This document shows, in pieces, positions 33,985 through 40,729 of a stretch of DNA of 40,729 nt. Made by a program: the position numbers and the translations under genes. The DNA is from Bacteroidota bacterium (GTDB lineage Bacteria > Bacteroidota > Bacteroidia > 2-12-FULL-35-15): positions 585,425 to 626,153 of the forward strand of contig CANNHN010000001.1 of NCBI GenBank assembly GCA_947504725.1. The letters are read 5' to 3'. The notes beneath the pieces are model-generated. The model was not told where the DNA came from, searched no databases, and saw only the letters and a program-made list of their open reading frames with translations. Position 1 is the first letter of the stretch. The number at the start of each line of letters is the position of its first letter.

Positions 33985-35409
33985 CTAGTAAGGCAAATGA
34001 CACCAATCAGCAGTCATACCATCGGTACTTGTAACTGCACGCAAAGCTACTGCATTTTCGTATGTACGCTCATCACCCATAACACCAACCGACTGAACTG
34101 GTAAAAAAATTGCTCCAGCTTGCCAAACATCTATGTATAAACCAGATGATTTTAAATTATCAATGAAGATGGCATCCACTTCTTGCAAAATCCGTACCTT
34201 TTCTAACGTAATATCTCCAAGTATACGAATTGCTAAGCCTGGACCAGGAAAAGGATGACGATTTAAAATCGCATCATCAATGTTTAAAGTCTTTCCTACT
34301 CTACGCACTTCATCCTTAAATAACGCTTTTAATGGTTCAACAACTTGCAATTTCATGTAAGCAGGTAATCCGCCAACATTGTGATGCGACTTAATTGTAG
34401 CTGACGGACCTTTTACAGAAATGGATTCAATTACATCAGGATATATTGTTCCTTGAGCCAACCATTTAACATCTTCGATACGCTTTGATTCAATATCAAA
34501 AACATCAATAAATACTTTACCGATGGCTTTGCGTTTTAATTCAGGATCTGTAACTCCTGCTAATGCTGTATAAAAAAGATCTTTAGCATTTACACCTTTT
34601 ACATTTAAGCCCATGTGTTTGTATGATTCCAACACACTTTCGAATTCGTTTTTACGAAGCAATCCGTTATCTACAAAAATGCAATACAAATTTTCACCGA
34701 TTGCTTTGTGCAACAAAACAGCCGCAACGCTAGAATCCACTCCACCGCTCAAACCCAATACTACTTTATCGTTTCCAATTTTCTGTTTTAGTTCAGCAAC
34801 GGTTGTTTCAACAAAAGAATCAGGAGTCCAATCTTGTTTACAACCGCAAATATCTACTACAAAATTTCTTAATAAAATTGCACCTTCTGTAGAATGGTAT
34901 ACTTCGGGGTGAAATTGAATCCCGAATGTTTGTTCGCCTTTCACTTGATAACCTGCAAATTTTACATCTTTTGTACTTGAAATAATTTCGTAGTTATCAG
35001 GTATTTTTGTGATTGTATCTGCATGGCTCATCCACACTTGCGAATTGTTGCTAACACCTTTGAATAAAACATTGTCTTCTTTCACATAAGAAAGATTTGC
35101 TCTACCATACTCACGGTGTTCAGAAGCTTGTACTTCTCCCCCAAATTTATGTGCCATCAATTGCGCTCCGTAACAAACACCCAAGAGTGGAAGTTTATTT
35201 TTAAAGGTATCTAACGAAGGATTAGGGGCGTCAACAGCTCTAACAGAAAAGGGGCTTCCTGAAAGAATAACGCCTTTAATATCTTTTGAAATTTCCGGAA
35301 TTTTGTTGTATGGATGGATTTCACAATACACATTTAATTCGCGCACTCTACGCGCAATCAGCTGTGTGTATTGGGAACCAAAGTCTAAAATTAATATCGT
35401 TTCTTGCAT
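33985..35409 (-). CDS. guaA: GMP synthase (glutamine-hydrolysing), interrupted by a premature TAG
   Basis: GMP synthase aminates XMP to GMP with glutamine and ATP. The glutaminase half carries nucleophile Cys79 (GVCYGAQL) and HPEV with His167-Glu169; the ATP pyrophosphatase half carries the P-loop SGGVDSS (221-227); the dimerisation part carries [13 protein letters not shown]. The start [21 protein letters not shown] is canonical. The reading frame stops at TAG after WCHLPY (474 residues), where homologues read PY-E/D-FLGK and continue 34 more residues. The missing tail includes the KPPATIEWE ending, which contributes to XMP binding in known structures, so the 474-residue form is probably inactive. 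A single G-to-T change (GAG to TAG) would explain it. The -7 box is only 5 nt before the ATG. Confidence 0.95.
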   Translation of the reverse strand: MQETILILDFGSQYTQLIARRVRELNVYCEIHPYNKIPEISKDIKGVILSGSPFSVRAVDAPNPSLDTFKNKLPLLGVCYGAQLMAHKFGGEVQASEHREYGRANLSYVKEDNVLFKGVSNNSQVWMSHADTITKIPDNYEIISSTKDVKFAGYQVKGEQTFGIQFHPEVYHSTEGAILLRNFVVDICGCKQDWTPDSFVETTVAELKQKIGNDKVVLGLSGGVDSSVAAVLLHKAIGENLYCIFVDNGLLRKNEFESVLESYKHMGLNVKGVNAKDLFYTALAGVTDPELKRKAIGKVFIDVFDIESKRIEDVKWLAQGTIYPDVIESISVKGPSATIKSHHNVGGLPAYMKLQVVEPLKALFKDEVRRVGKTLNIDDAILNRHPFPGPGLAIRILGDITLEKVRILQEVDAIFIDNLKSSGLYIDVWQAGAIFLPVQSVGVMGDERTYENAVALRAVTSTDGMTADWCHLPY

Positions 35410-35414
35410 GCGCG

Positions 35415-35422
35415 CAAAGATA
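35415..35422 (-). promoter_or_regulatory. -7 promoter element very close to the guaA start
   Basis: On the minus strand this reads TATCTTTG (TAnnTTTG consensus), only 5 nt before the guaA ATG. Transcription would begin at or within a few bases of the start codon, giving a leaderless or nearly leaderless mRNA. No good TTTG -33 element is at the standard spacing. Confidence 0.5.
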
Positions 35423-35460
35423 AAAAATTGAAGCTATTAGAAGGCTATAATTCTTAACAA

Positions 35461-35491
35461 TTTGTTGATAATTAATCGATACTTAAATTTG
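35461..35491 (+). promoter_or_regulatory. Candidate distal promoter for the 1101-residue T9SS protein
   Basis: TTTG (35461-35464), 19-nt spacer, TAAATTTG (35484-35491) match the Bacteroidota promoter pattern on the plus strand. The start codon is at 35685, so the leader would be about 187 nt. Confidence 0.5.
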
Positions 35492-35519
35492 GTAGTTGCA
35501 ACCAATCTATCTAATTTTG
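35488..35519 (+). promoter_or_regulatory. Second overlapping candidate promoter
   Basis: TTTG (35488-35491, the end of the previous -7 box) is followed after 20 nt by TAATTTTG (35512-35519), again a full consensus match. The overlap of one promoter's -7 with the next one's -33 is unusual. Confidence 0.4.
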
Positions 35520-35586
35520 AATCAACATATTAAAGCATTTAACATTTTTATAAAATTACCTTAATGTTTAAAGGATAATTAGTAAA

Positions 35587-35594
35587 TATATTTG
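35587..35594 (+). promoter_or_regulatory. Proximal -7-like element
   Basis: TATATTTG matches TAnnTTTG and is the closest such box to the ATG at 35685, with a predicted leader of about 85 nt. Its -33 region is poor. Confidence 0.35.
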
Positions 35595-35684
35595 CTTCAG
35601 AAATACTTCCGGTGAATACCCTATAGGAATTGTAAGATTAGTTTACAAGCCTCCGAAACCACTGATAATACTTTAATTATTAGA

Positions 35685-38600
35685 ATGAGATTAAAAGGGC
35701 TACATATTGTTTTACTATTTGCGTTAACAAAAATGACATTGGGTCAAACGGTTATCGCTGTCCATGATTTTGAAACAACACTAGCCACTCCAACATTAAG
35801 CATTTCAACAGGAACCCCTACTTATATAACAGGATCGTCATTAGCGGCAGACCGACCAGCAACATCACCATTCTTTTCAGGAGGAGCAAGAGCTTGGGGA
35901 GAAAGCAATACTTCAAGCTTAATAACCTTTTCTAATCAATCGTTAGCTGGATATACAAATTGCTATGTTACATTTCGTTTAGCTTCTTTTTCCATTACAA
36001 CATCAGGGAATGGTGCAGATGCAGGCGATATTGTAACAACAGAAATAAGTGTTGACGGAGGAACAACTTTTTTTAGTACAGTTAGAGTTTTAGGAAATTC
36101 AAATGCATATTGGGCATTTTCAGCAACAGGGAATGCTACAACTACTTATGATGGGAATGTTACTCCTGTAGATTTTGCTCCTGCTGGTGGAGGAAGCAGA
36201 ACCACAGATGGATACAGCACTGTAAGAGTTGATATACCTGTTACTGAAACTCAAGTAATGATTAGAATTACTCAGCTCAATAATACTGCAAATGAAAAAT
36301 GGTGTATCGATGATCTAACCATTTATGGAACTTCCACCTGCACTCCACCGCCAACTCCTACATCACCAACAGCTGCAGCTAATCCATCTTGTGTAGCAAC
36401 CACATTAAATACAATGGTTCCAACAGCAGGAGAAACATGGTATTGGCAAGGAACAAACGCTTCAGGAACAAGTACTGCCAGCCCTACAAGTTCTACTTAT
36501 TCTGTTTCTGTTTCGGGAACTTATTATGTAAGAGCGCAAGACAACTCTACTTTTTGTTGGTCGACCGTGAGTTCAAGTATTGTAATGGTCATTAATTCTT
36601 CTCCTTCAATTTCTAGTCATCCTGCCAATGCCAATGTATCTGTAGGGAGTAATGCAACATTTACTTTAACAGCAAGTGGCGGAGGATTAACTTATCAGTG
36701 GCAGGAAGATCAAGGAGGAGGATTTGTAAATATTTCAGATGGCGGAATTTACAGTGGATGCACAACCAATACTTTAACTTTATCAGGAGTAACTTTGCCA
36801 ATGGATACTTGGGAATACCAATGTATTGTTACAGGCGCTTGCTCTCCATCCATTACTTCTAATCCTGGTATACTTTCAGTTGTTACAACTTCTGTTGGTG
36901 ATTACCGAACCATTGCAAGTGGCAACTGGGCTGTAAATACAACATGGGAAAAATGGAATGGCTCCGCTTGGGTTGCTTGCACTGTAGGTGATTTTCCTGA
37001 TTTAGGAACGGCAAATGCTGAAATCAGAACACATACAGTTGACCTTGATGGAAGTGGCTCACCTCCGTTTGATTGTAATAACTTGGTAATTCAAACTGGT
37101 GGAATTTTATGGGCCAACCATTTTACTAGTGCAAATGCTTATCTTCAAATTTATGGTAACATCACTTGTGATGGACGAATTGGGGTTAGCACTGGTGATG
37201 ATATTTGTTTCGACATTGCTGGGGGAACAAATTGTACAATTTCAGGAGCTGGAACATTTTATGCAACTCGTATCAGAAAAGATGGAGCCATCAATGCTGC
37301 ATCAAATACTACTTTAACCATTGATATGAATATCTTTTTATTCTGGAGCACAGGTTCCGGAACAATATTATACAACGATGGTACAAATGCTATATTCGAT
37401 ATAACCGTAAATGCAGGAAGAACATTAAGAGGAATTACTGCTGGTGCTGTTTCAAATAATGTATCCATGGATGGAGTTGCAGGAGCTGATGCTACTGCTT
37501 GCGGTGGCTCTTACACCATTTTTGGAACAATTGATATTGATGGAACATTTTATGCAACAACTAACAATGTAAATCTTACACGACCAATTAGCACTACCAT
37601 AAAAAATGGCGGTGTTTTAAAATGTGCTTACATCACAACCAGTGCATCTGGAGTTGCTACTTCTACTTTAACAATTGAAAGTGGAGGAAAATTAACTTTA
37701 TCGGCTGCTGATGGTTCGTCAAATACTTTCTCATCATTTAGCACAACAAATAATATTTACAACCTCAATACAGGGTCTACGGTAGAATTCACTGGCACTG
37801 TTGCACAAAATGTAGAAAGCCAGTTAACTTACTCCAACATTACATTTAATGGAAGTGGATTAAAAACATTAAATGGAGCAACTACTGTAAATGGATTAGC
37901 AACATTCACTAGCGGATTAGTAGCAAGCACTGCTGTAAACTTATTGAACATGAGTTCTACTTCATCCACAACTGGTGCAAATAATTCAGGTTTTGTAAAC
38001 GGACCGGTAAATAAAACTGGAAGTACCAATTTTATTTTTCCAATAGGAAAAGACAATGTATACCGTCCCATTTCAATTACATCTTTAACTGGCTCTGAAA
38101 CATTTACTGCAGAATATTTTCATGCCGACCCGGATGCAGTGCCTTACGATGTAACGTTAATGGATGCCACATTAAATAATATTGGAAGATGTGAATATTG
38201 GATTTTGAACAGAGCAGGAAGTGTGAATGCGAATGTTACTTTGAGTTGGAATACATATAGTTGCGGAGTAACTTCCCTTCCCGATTTAGCGGTTACACGT
38301 TGGGATGGAAGTATGTGGAAAGACCACGGAAATGGTGGAACAACTGGCACCACTTCAAACGGAACTGTTGTTACAACTGCTGCTGTTACATCTTTTAGTC
38401 CATTTACTTTAGCCAGCCGAACGGCCGGAGTAAACCCTTTACCAATTGAACTTTTATCTTTTACAGCAAATTACAATTCATCAAACAAAGTAAACTTAAA
38501 ATGGATTACTGCATCCGAAACGAATAATGATTTCTTCACTATTGAACGTTCAAAGGATGGAGTATTTTTTAATGAGTTGAATGTTGTTGACGGAGCGGGA

Positions 38601-38990
38601 AATAGTACAGGCACTTTAAACTATTCAACAATTGATAACGAGCCACTTCAAGGACTTTCATATTACCGTTTAAAACAAACAGATTTTAATGGTGAAAATT
38701 CTTACAGCACAATTGTTTCAGTAGAAAAAAATCAAAATGGTTTTGAAATTATAAACACACAATTTAACCAATCACAAAATCAATTAGCTGTTTACTTTAT
38801 TTGTGATAACAATTGTACTGTCTCTATTGAACTATTCGATTTAAAGGGAAAGAAAATTTATTCTTCAACAGAAAATACTTTAGGAAAAAATTCCGAAATA
38901 CTAATTCCTATCAGCAATATCTCCGAAGGAATATATTTAATCAAGGCGTTTAATGCCGAGACAGTAATCTCCAAAAAGATAAAGCTGTAA
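35685..38990 (+). CDS. Large secreted protein with Ig-like and beta-helix regions and T9SS type-A sorting domain
   Basis: The 1101-residue protein has a signal peptide (MRLKGLHIVLLFALTKMTLGQ). Residues ~25-215 form a beta-sandwich-like domain ending in NEKWCIDDLTIYG, ~300-395 an Ig-like domain (ISSHPANANVSVGSNATFTL, GLTYQWQ, YQCIVTGAC), and ~405-760 a Gly/Asn/Thr-rich region with repeating strand-turn pattern (GG.L..N..L.I.G.I..DG), suggestive of a parallel beta-helix. A Fn3-like domain (PLPIELLSFTANYN to YYRLKQTDFNGENSYS) precedes the C-terminal type-A signal (IELFDLKGKKIYSS, EGIYLIKAFN, KKIKL). It may bind or cleave polysaccharide, but no catalytic motif was recognised. Its stop is only 3 nt from the stop of the convergent TPR gene, so transcripts likely overlap. 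Confidence 0.88.
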   Translation: MRLKGLHIVLLFALTKMTLGQTVIAVHDFETTLATPTLSISTGTPTYITGSSLAADRPATSPFFSGGARAWGESNTSSLITFSNQSLAGYTNCYVTFRLASFSITTSGNGADAGDIVTTEISVDGGTTFFSTVRVLGNSNAYWAFSATGNATTTYDGNVTPVDFAPAGGGSRTTDGYSTVRVDIPVTETQVMIRITQLNNTANEKWCIDDLTIYGTSTCTPPPTPTSPTAAANPSCVATTLNTMVPTAGETWYWQGTNASGTSTASPTSSTYSVSVSGTYYVRAQDNSTFCWSTVSSSIVMVINSSPSISSHPANANVSVGSNATFTLTASGGGLTYQWQEDQGGGFVNISDGGIYSGCTTNTLTLSGVTLPMDTWEYQCIVTGACSPSITSNPGILSVVTTSVGDYRTIASGNWAVNTTWEKWNGSAWVACTVGDFPDLGTANAEIRTHTVDLDGSGSPPFDCNNLVIQTGGILWANHFTSANAYLQIYGNITCDGRIGVSTGDDICFDIAGGTNCTISGAGTFYATRIRKDGAINAASNTTLTIDMNIFLFWSTGSGTILYNDGTNAIFDITVNAGRTLRGITAGAVSNNVSMDGVAGADATACGGSYTIFGTIDIDGTFYATTNNVNLTRPISTTIKNGGVLKCAYITTSASGVATSTLTIESGGKLTLSAADGSSNTFSSFSTTNNIYNLNTGSTVEFTGTVAQNVESQLTYSNITFNGSGLKTLNGATTVNGLATFTSGLVASTAVNLLNMSSTSSTTGANNSGFVNGPVNKTGSTNFIFPIGKDNVYRPISITSLTGSETFTAEYFHADPDAVPYDVTLMDATLNNIGRCEYWILNRAGSVNANVTLSWNTYSCGVTSLPDLAVTRWDGSMWKDHGNGGTTGTTSNGTVVTTAAVTSFSPFTLASRTAGVNPLPIELLSFTANYNSSNKVNLKWITASETNNDFFTIERSKDGVFFNELNVVDGAGNSTGTLNYSTIDNEPLQGLSYYRLKQTDFNGENSYSTIVSVEKNQNGFEIINTQFNQSQNQLAVYFICDNNCTVSIELFDLKGKKIYSSTENTLGKNSEILIPISNISEGIYLIKAFNAETVISKKIKL

Positions 38991-38993
38991 CTT

Positions 38994-40016
38994 TTAATTA
39001 ATCGTTTCTAAAGCTTTTTTTGCTAATTCATGCATTGGATTAATTGAAAGACAGGCATTAAAATCAACAACCGCTTTTTTCTTATCACCCATCGCTTGAT
39101 AACAAACGCCTCTTCCGTAATATGCATCCACGTATGCTGGGTCGCTAGATAAAGCTGCAGTAAAATATTTCAAAGCAGTTTTGTAATCTTTTTTACCAAC
39201 CAAGTTTATACTCCCAATATTATAATTAGCATTTTTATTTTTAGCGTCAATTTGCAAAAGCACATTGTAAGCTTCAATTGCTTTATCCCAATTTTCAACA
39301 TCCTGATAATATTTACCAATAGCATACCATATTTCTGTACTATTTGGTTGAACGCGTAATGCATTTTTATAATAATCCACAGCAATAGGATTTTTTTGCG
39401 CTGCATTCAAAATCCCTAATTGCATGTATGCATTGTAGAAAGATTGATCTTGCTCCACTGCGGTTTGCATACTTGAAATTGCCTTTGCAGTATCTTTTAT
39501 TTCTTTATAATTCATTCCTTTCATAAAATATGCTTTGGAATTATACTTATCAATTTTCAAGGCCATGTTGATGTACTTAAAACAGTCGTCATGTTTTTTT
39601 ACATAGAAATACAATTCCGCCAATTTTAGAATGGCGTCTACATTTTTATCATCTAAAGAAATACATTTTTCTAATGCAGCTTTAGAATTACCAGTTTGGT
39701 TGGTCACAAAATATAAATCAGATAACGTAATAAAATAAGGAGCTTTTGAGCTATCTATCATCATAACTCTTTTCATATCTTCAAATCCTGCATCAAAATT
39801 TCTTGTGCTTAAATGATATTGAGCACGTTTATGAAACACATCTGCATTCGTTGGATTTTTTTCTACTTCTGCATTTAATTTAAGTAATGCTTCCGGCAAA
39901 ACTGATTTTACCGAATCGGTAGTTTTAGTTTCAGGAGATGTAGATTCTGATCCACAAGACGAAAACAAAATTAATCCTGTAAAAATCGAAATTGAAAAAA
40001 GTGCTTTGATATACAT
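38994..40016 (-). CDS. TPR-repeat lipoprotein
   Basis: The ATG at 40016 is preferred over one at 40073 because it starts MYIKALFSISIFTGLILFSSC, a lipoprotein signal with lipidated Cys21; the upstream start would add 19 residues encoded partly by a hairpin. The 340-residue product carries about eight tetratricopeptide repeats (for example ADVFHKRAQYHLSTRNFDAGFEDM, TEIWYAIGKYYQDVENWDKAIEAY, VDAYYGRGVCYQAMGDKKKAVVDF). TPR proteins mediate protein-protein contacts; as a lipoprotein this one probably works at the outer-membrane inner face or in the periplasm. The partner is unknown. Confidence 0.88.
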   Translation of the reverse strand: MYIKALFSISIFTGLILFSSCGSESTSPETKTTDSVKSVLPEALLKLNAEVEKNPTNADVFHKRAQYHLSTRNFDAGFEDMKRVMMIDSSKAPYFITLSDLYFVTNQTGNSKAALEKCISLDDKNVDAILKLAELYFYVKKHDDCFKYINMALKIDKYNSKAYFMKGMNYKEIKDTAKAISSMQTAVEQDQSFYNAYMQLGILNAAQKNPIAVDYYKNALRVQPNSTEIWYAIGKYYQDVENWDKAIEAYNVLLQIDAKNKNANYNIGSINLVGKKDYKTALKYFTAALSSDPAYVDAYYGRGVCYQAMGDKKKAVVDFNACLSINPMHELAKKALETIN

Positions 40017-40039
40017 AATTATAATTTTAGTGATGGCTA

Positions 40040-40055
40040 TCCCGAAAAGTCGGGA
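40040..40055. repeat. Small hairpin upstream of the TPR lipoprotein
   Basis: TCCCGA-AAAG-TCGGGA is a perfect 6-bp GC-rich stem with a 4-nt loop, 24 nt before the chosen ATG. GC-rich hairpins are rare in this AT-rich sequence, so it may act on translation or mRNA ends, or be a mini-repeat. Confidence 0.55.
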
Positions 40056-40130
40056 CTGTCTCAACGAATGCATATAGTTCTGAATTTACAAATCCTTCAA
40101 ATACATAAGTTGAAGACAAAAGTAAATAAA

Positions 40131-40185
40131 AATGTCATCCCTCTTCAGAGTGTTCAAATGAAACACAATGTTTGGGGATGACATT
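40131..40185. repeat. Inverted repeat with REP-like ends between recA and the TPR gene
   Basis: AATGTCATCCC (40131-40141) and GGGATGACATT (40175-40185) are perfect 11-nt inverted ends, with an inner GTGTT/AACAC pair that lets the whole unit fold. The TGTCATCCC/GGGATGACA ends match the other REP-like elements. It follows recA and may terminate its transcript. Confidence 0.75.
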
Positions 40186-40316
40186 CTATAGGCAAATATA
40201 CCTAATTATTTGATACCAGACTAATGAACTATTGTCTCGTCTCGCAAGTAGACTACAATCTCCTTAAAGACTTAAAGGCCGATCAATTTATCATTGTCGG
40301 AAAGTTGACAGATGAA

Positions 40317-40729
40317 TTAGCTTTCTGAACTAACTTTTTTCGCTGTTGCCAACTCAGGCATTTCAGGCGTAACGATAGCTGTGCTGCTCAAAGCCACACG
40401 AATCTTCATTTCGATTTCTTCACACAATTCCATATTATCGTGGAACAACGCTTTTACCGCATCTCTACCTTGTCCTAATTTGGTATCTCCATAACTAAAC
40501 CAAGAACCTGCTTTTTTAATGATGTTGTGTTCAACACCTAAATCAACAATTTCTCCAATTTTAGAAATTCCTTCTCCGTACATGATATCAAATTCAGCTT
40601 GACGGAAAGGAGGTGCTACTTTATTTTTTACAATTTTAACACGAGTACGGTTACCAACAACAGCATCACCATCTTTAATTTGTCCAATCCTACGGATATC
40701 AATACGAACGGAAGCATAAAACTTAAGTG
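40317..40729 (-). CDS. recA: Recombinase A (partial, N-terminus outside window)
   Basis: The last 136 codons of RecA are present, open to the window edge. The conserved stretch [18 protein letters not shown], then [19 protein letters not shown] and [17 protein letters not shown], identifies it unambiguously; this is the end of the ATPase core and the start of the C-terminal domain. The tail ([20 protein letters not shown]) is the variable, usually acidic C-terminus and is shorter than in E. coli. RecA forms filaments on single-stranded DNA for recombination and SOS induction. Upstream regulation cannot be seen. Confidence 0.96.
   Translation of the reverse strand, partial: LKFYASVRIDIRRIGQIKDGDAVVGNRTRVKIVKNKVAPPFRQAEFDIMYGEGISKIGEIVDLGVEHNIIKKAGSWFSYGDTKLGQGRDAVKALFHDNMELCEEIEMKIRVALSSTAIVTPEMPELATAKKVSSES

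Noticed and set aside
33985-33987. TAG as a sense codon by genetic-code change
   Set aside because: aroC and the sprF-like gene end at TAG with no conserved sequence beyond it, so TAG is a normal stop in this genome; only local read-through remains possible.

Overview
The window looks like a chromosomal segment from a member of the Bacteroidota, probably a gliding or particle-associated Flavobacteriia/Sphingobacteriia-type lineage. The evidence is AT-rich DNA, at least five proteins ending in type IX secretion system (T9SS) sorting domains of both classes (short 'type A' and gliding-associated 'type B'), a PorP/SprF-family partner protein, and several promoters matching the Bacteroidota -33 TTTG / -7 TAnnTTTG consensus. 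No tRNA, rRNA, CRISPR array, transposase or prophage gene was seen.

Layout. 1-6544 (minus strand): the N-terminal part of an AsmA-like protein, chorismate synthase (aroC), two related T9SS type-A cargo proteins and a probable outer-membrane beta-barrel. 6724-11975 (plus): a tight hutI - ftcD - membrane-patatin operon; the first two genes carry out the last steps of histidine degradation. 12140-17607 (minus): three periplasmic PpiC/SurA-type folding factors followed by a MoxR ATPase. 17862-21384 (plus): a T9SS type-B adhesin and its PorP/SprF partner, behind a strong promoter with two identical palindromes. 21474-22943 (minus): guaB. 23125-30921 (minus): two large paralogous type-B surface proteins with a small secreted protein between them. 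31185-35409 (minus): hemF, a LysM/periplasmic-binding-fold protein and guaA. 35685-38990 (plus): a large type-A T9SS protein. 38994-40729 (minus): a TPR lipoprotein and the 3' part of recA.

The genes fit a picture of envelope biogenesis and surface display. The PPIase operon could fold outer-membrane and secreted proteins, T9SS would export the adhesins, and SprF would assist a type-B cargo. The rest is housekeeping metabolism (shikimate, purine, heme and histidine pathways, and recombination).

Three anomalies stand out. (1) guaA has an in-frame TAG 34 codons before its conserved C-terminus; the tail beyond it is intact, in frame and ends in the universal guaA ending. (2) A small REP-like palindromic repeat family is scattered between genes, and one copy lies in frame inside hemF, where it adds a short peptide. 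(3) A pair of perfect 12-bp palindromes brackets the promoter of the adhesin/SprF operon, with the second covering the start codon. I did not find a clear wholly new multi-gene system. The best candidates for something undescribed are the hut-linked membrane patatin, the twin-palindrome switch, and a cysteine-framed repeat domain shared by two neighbouring T9SS cargo proteins.
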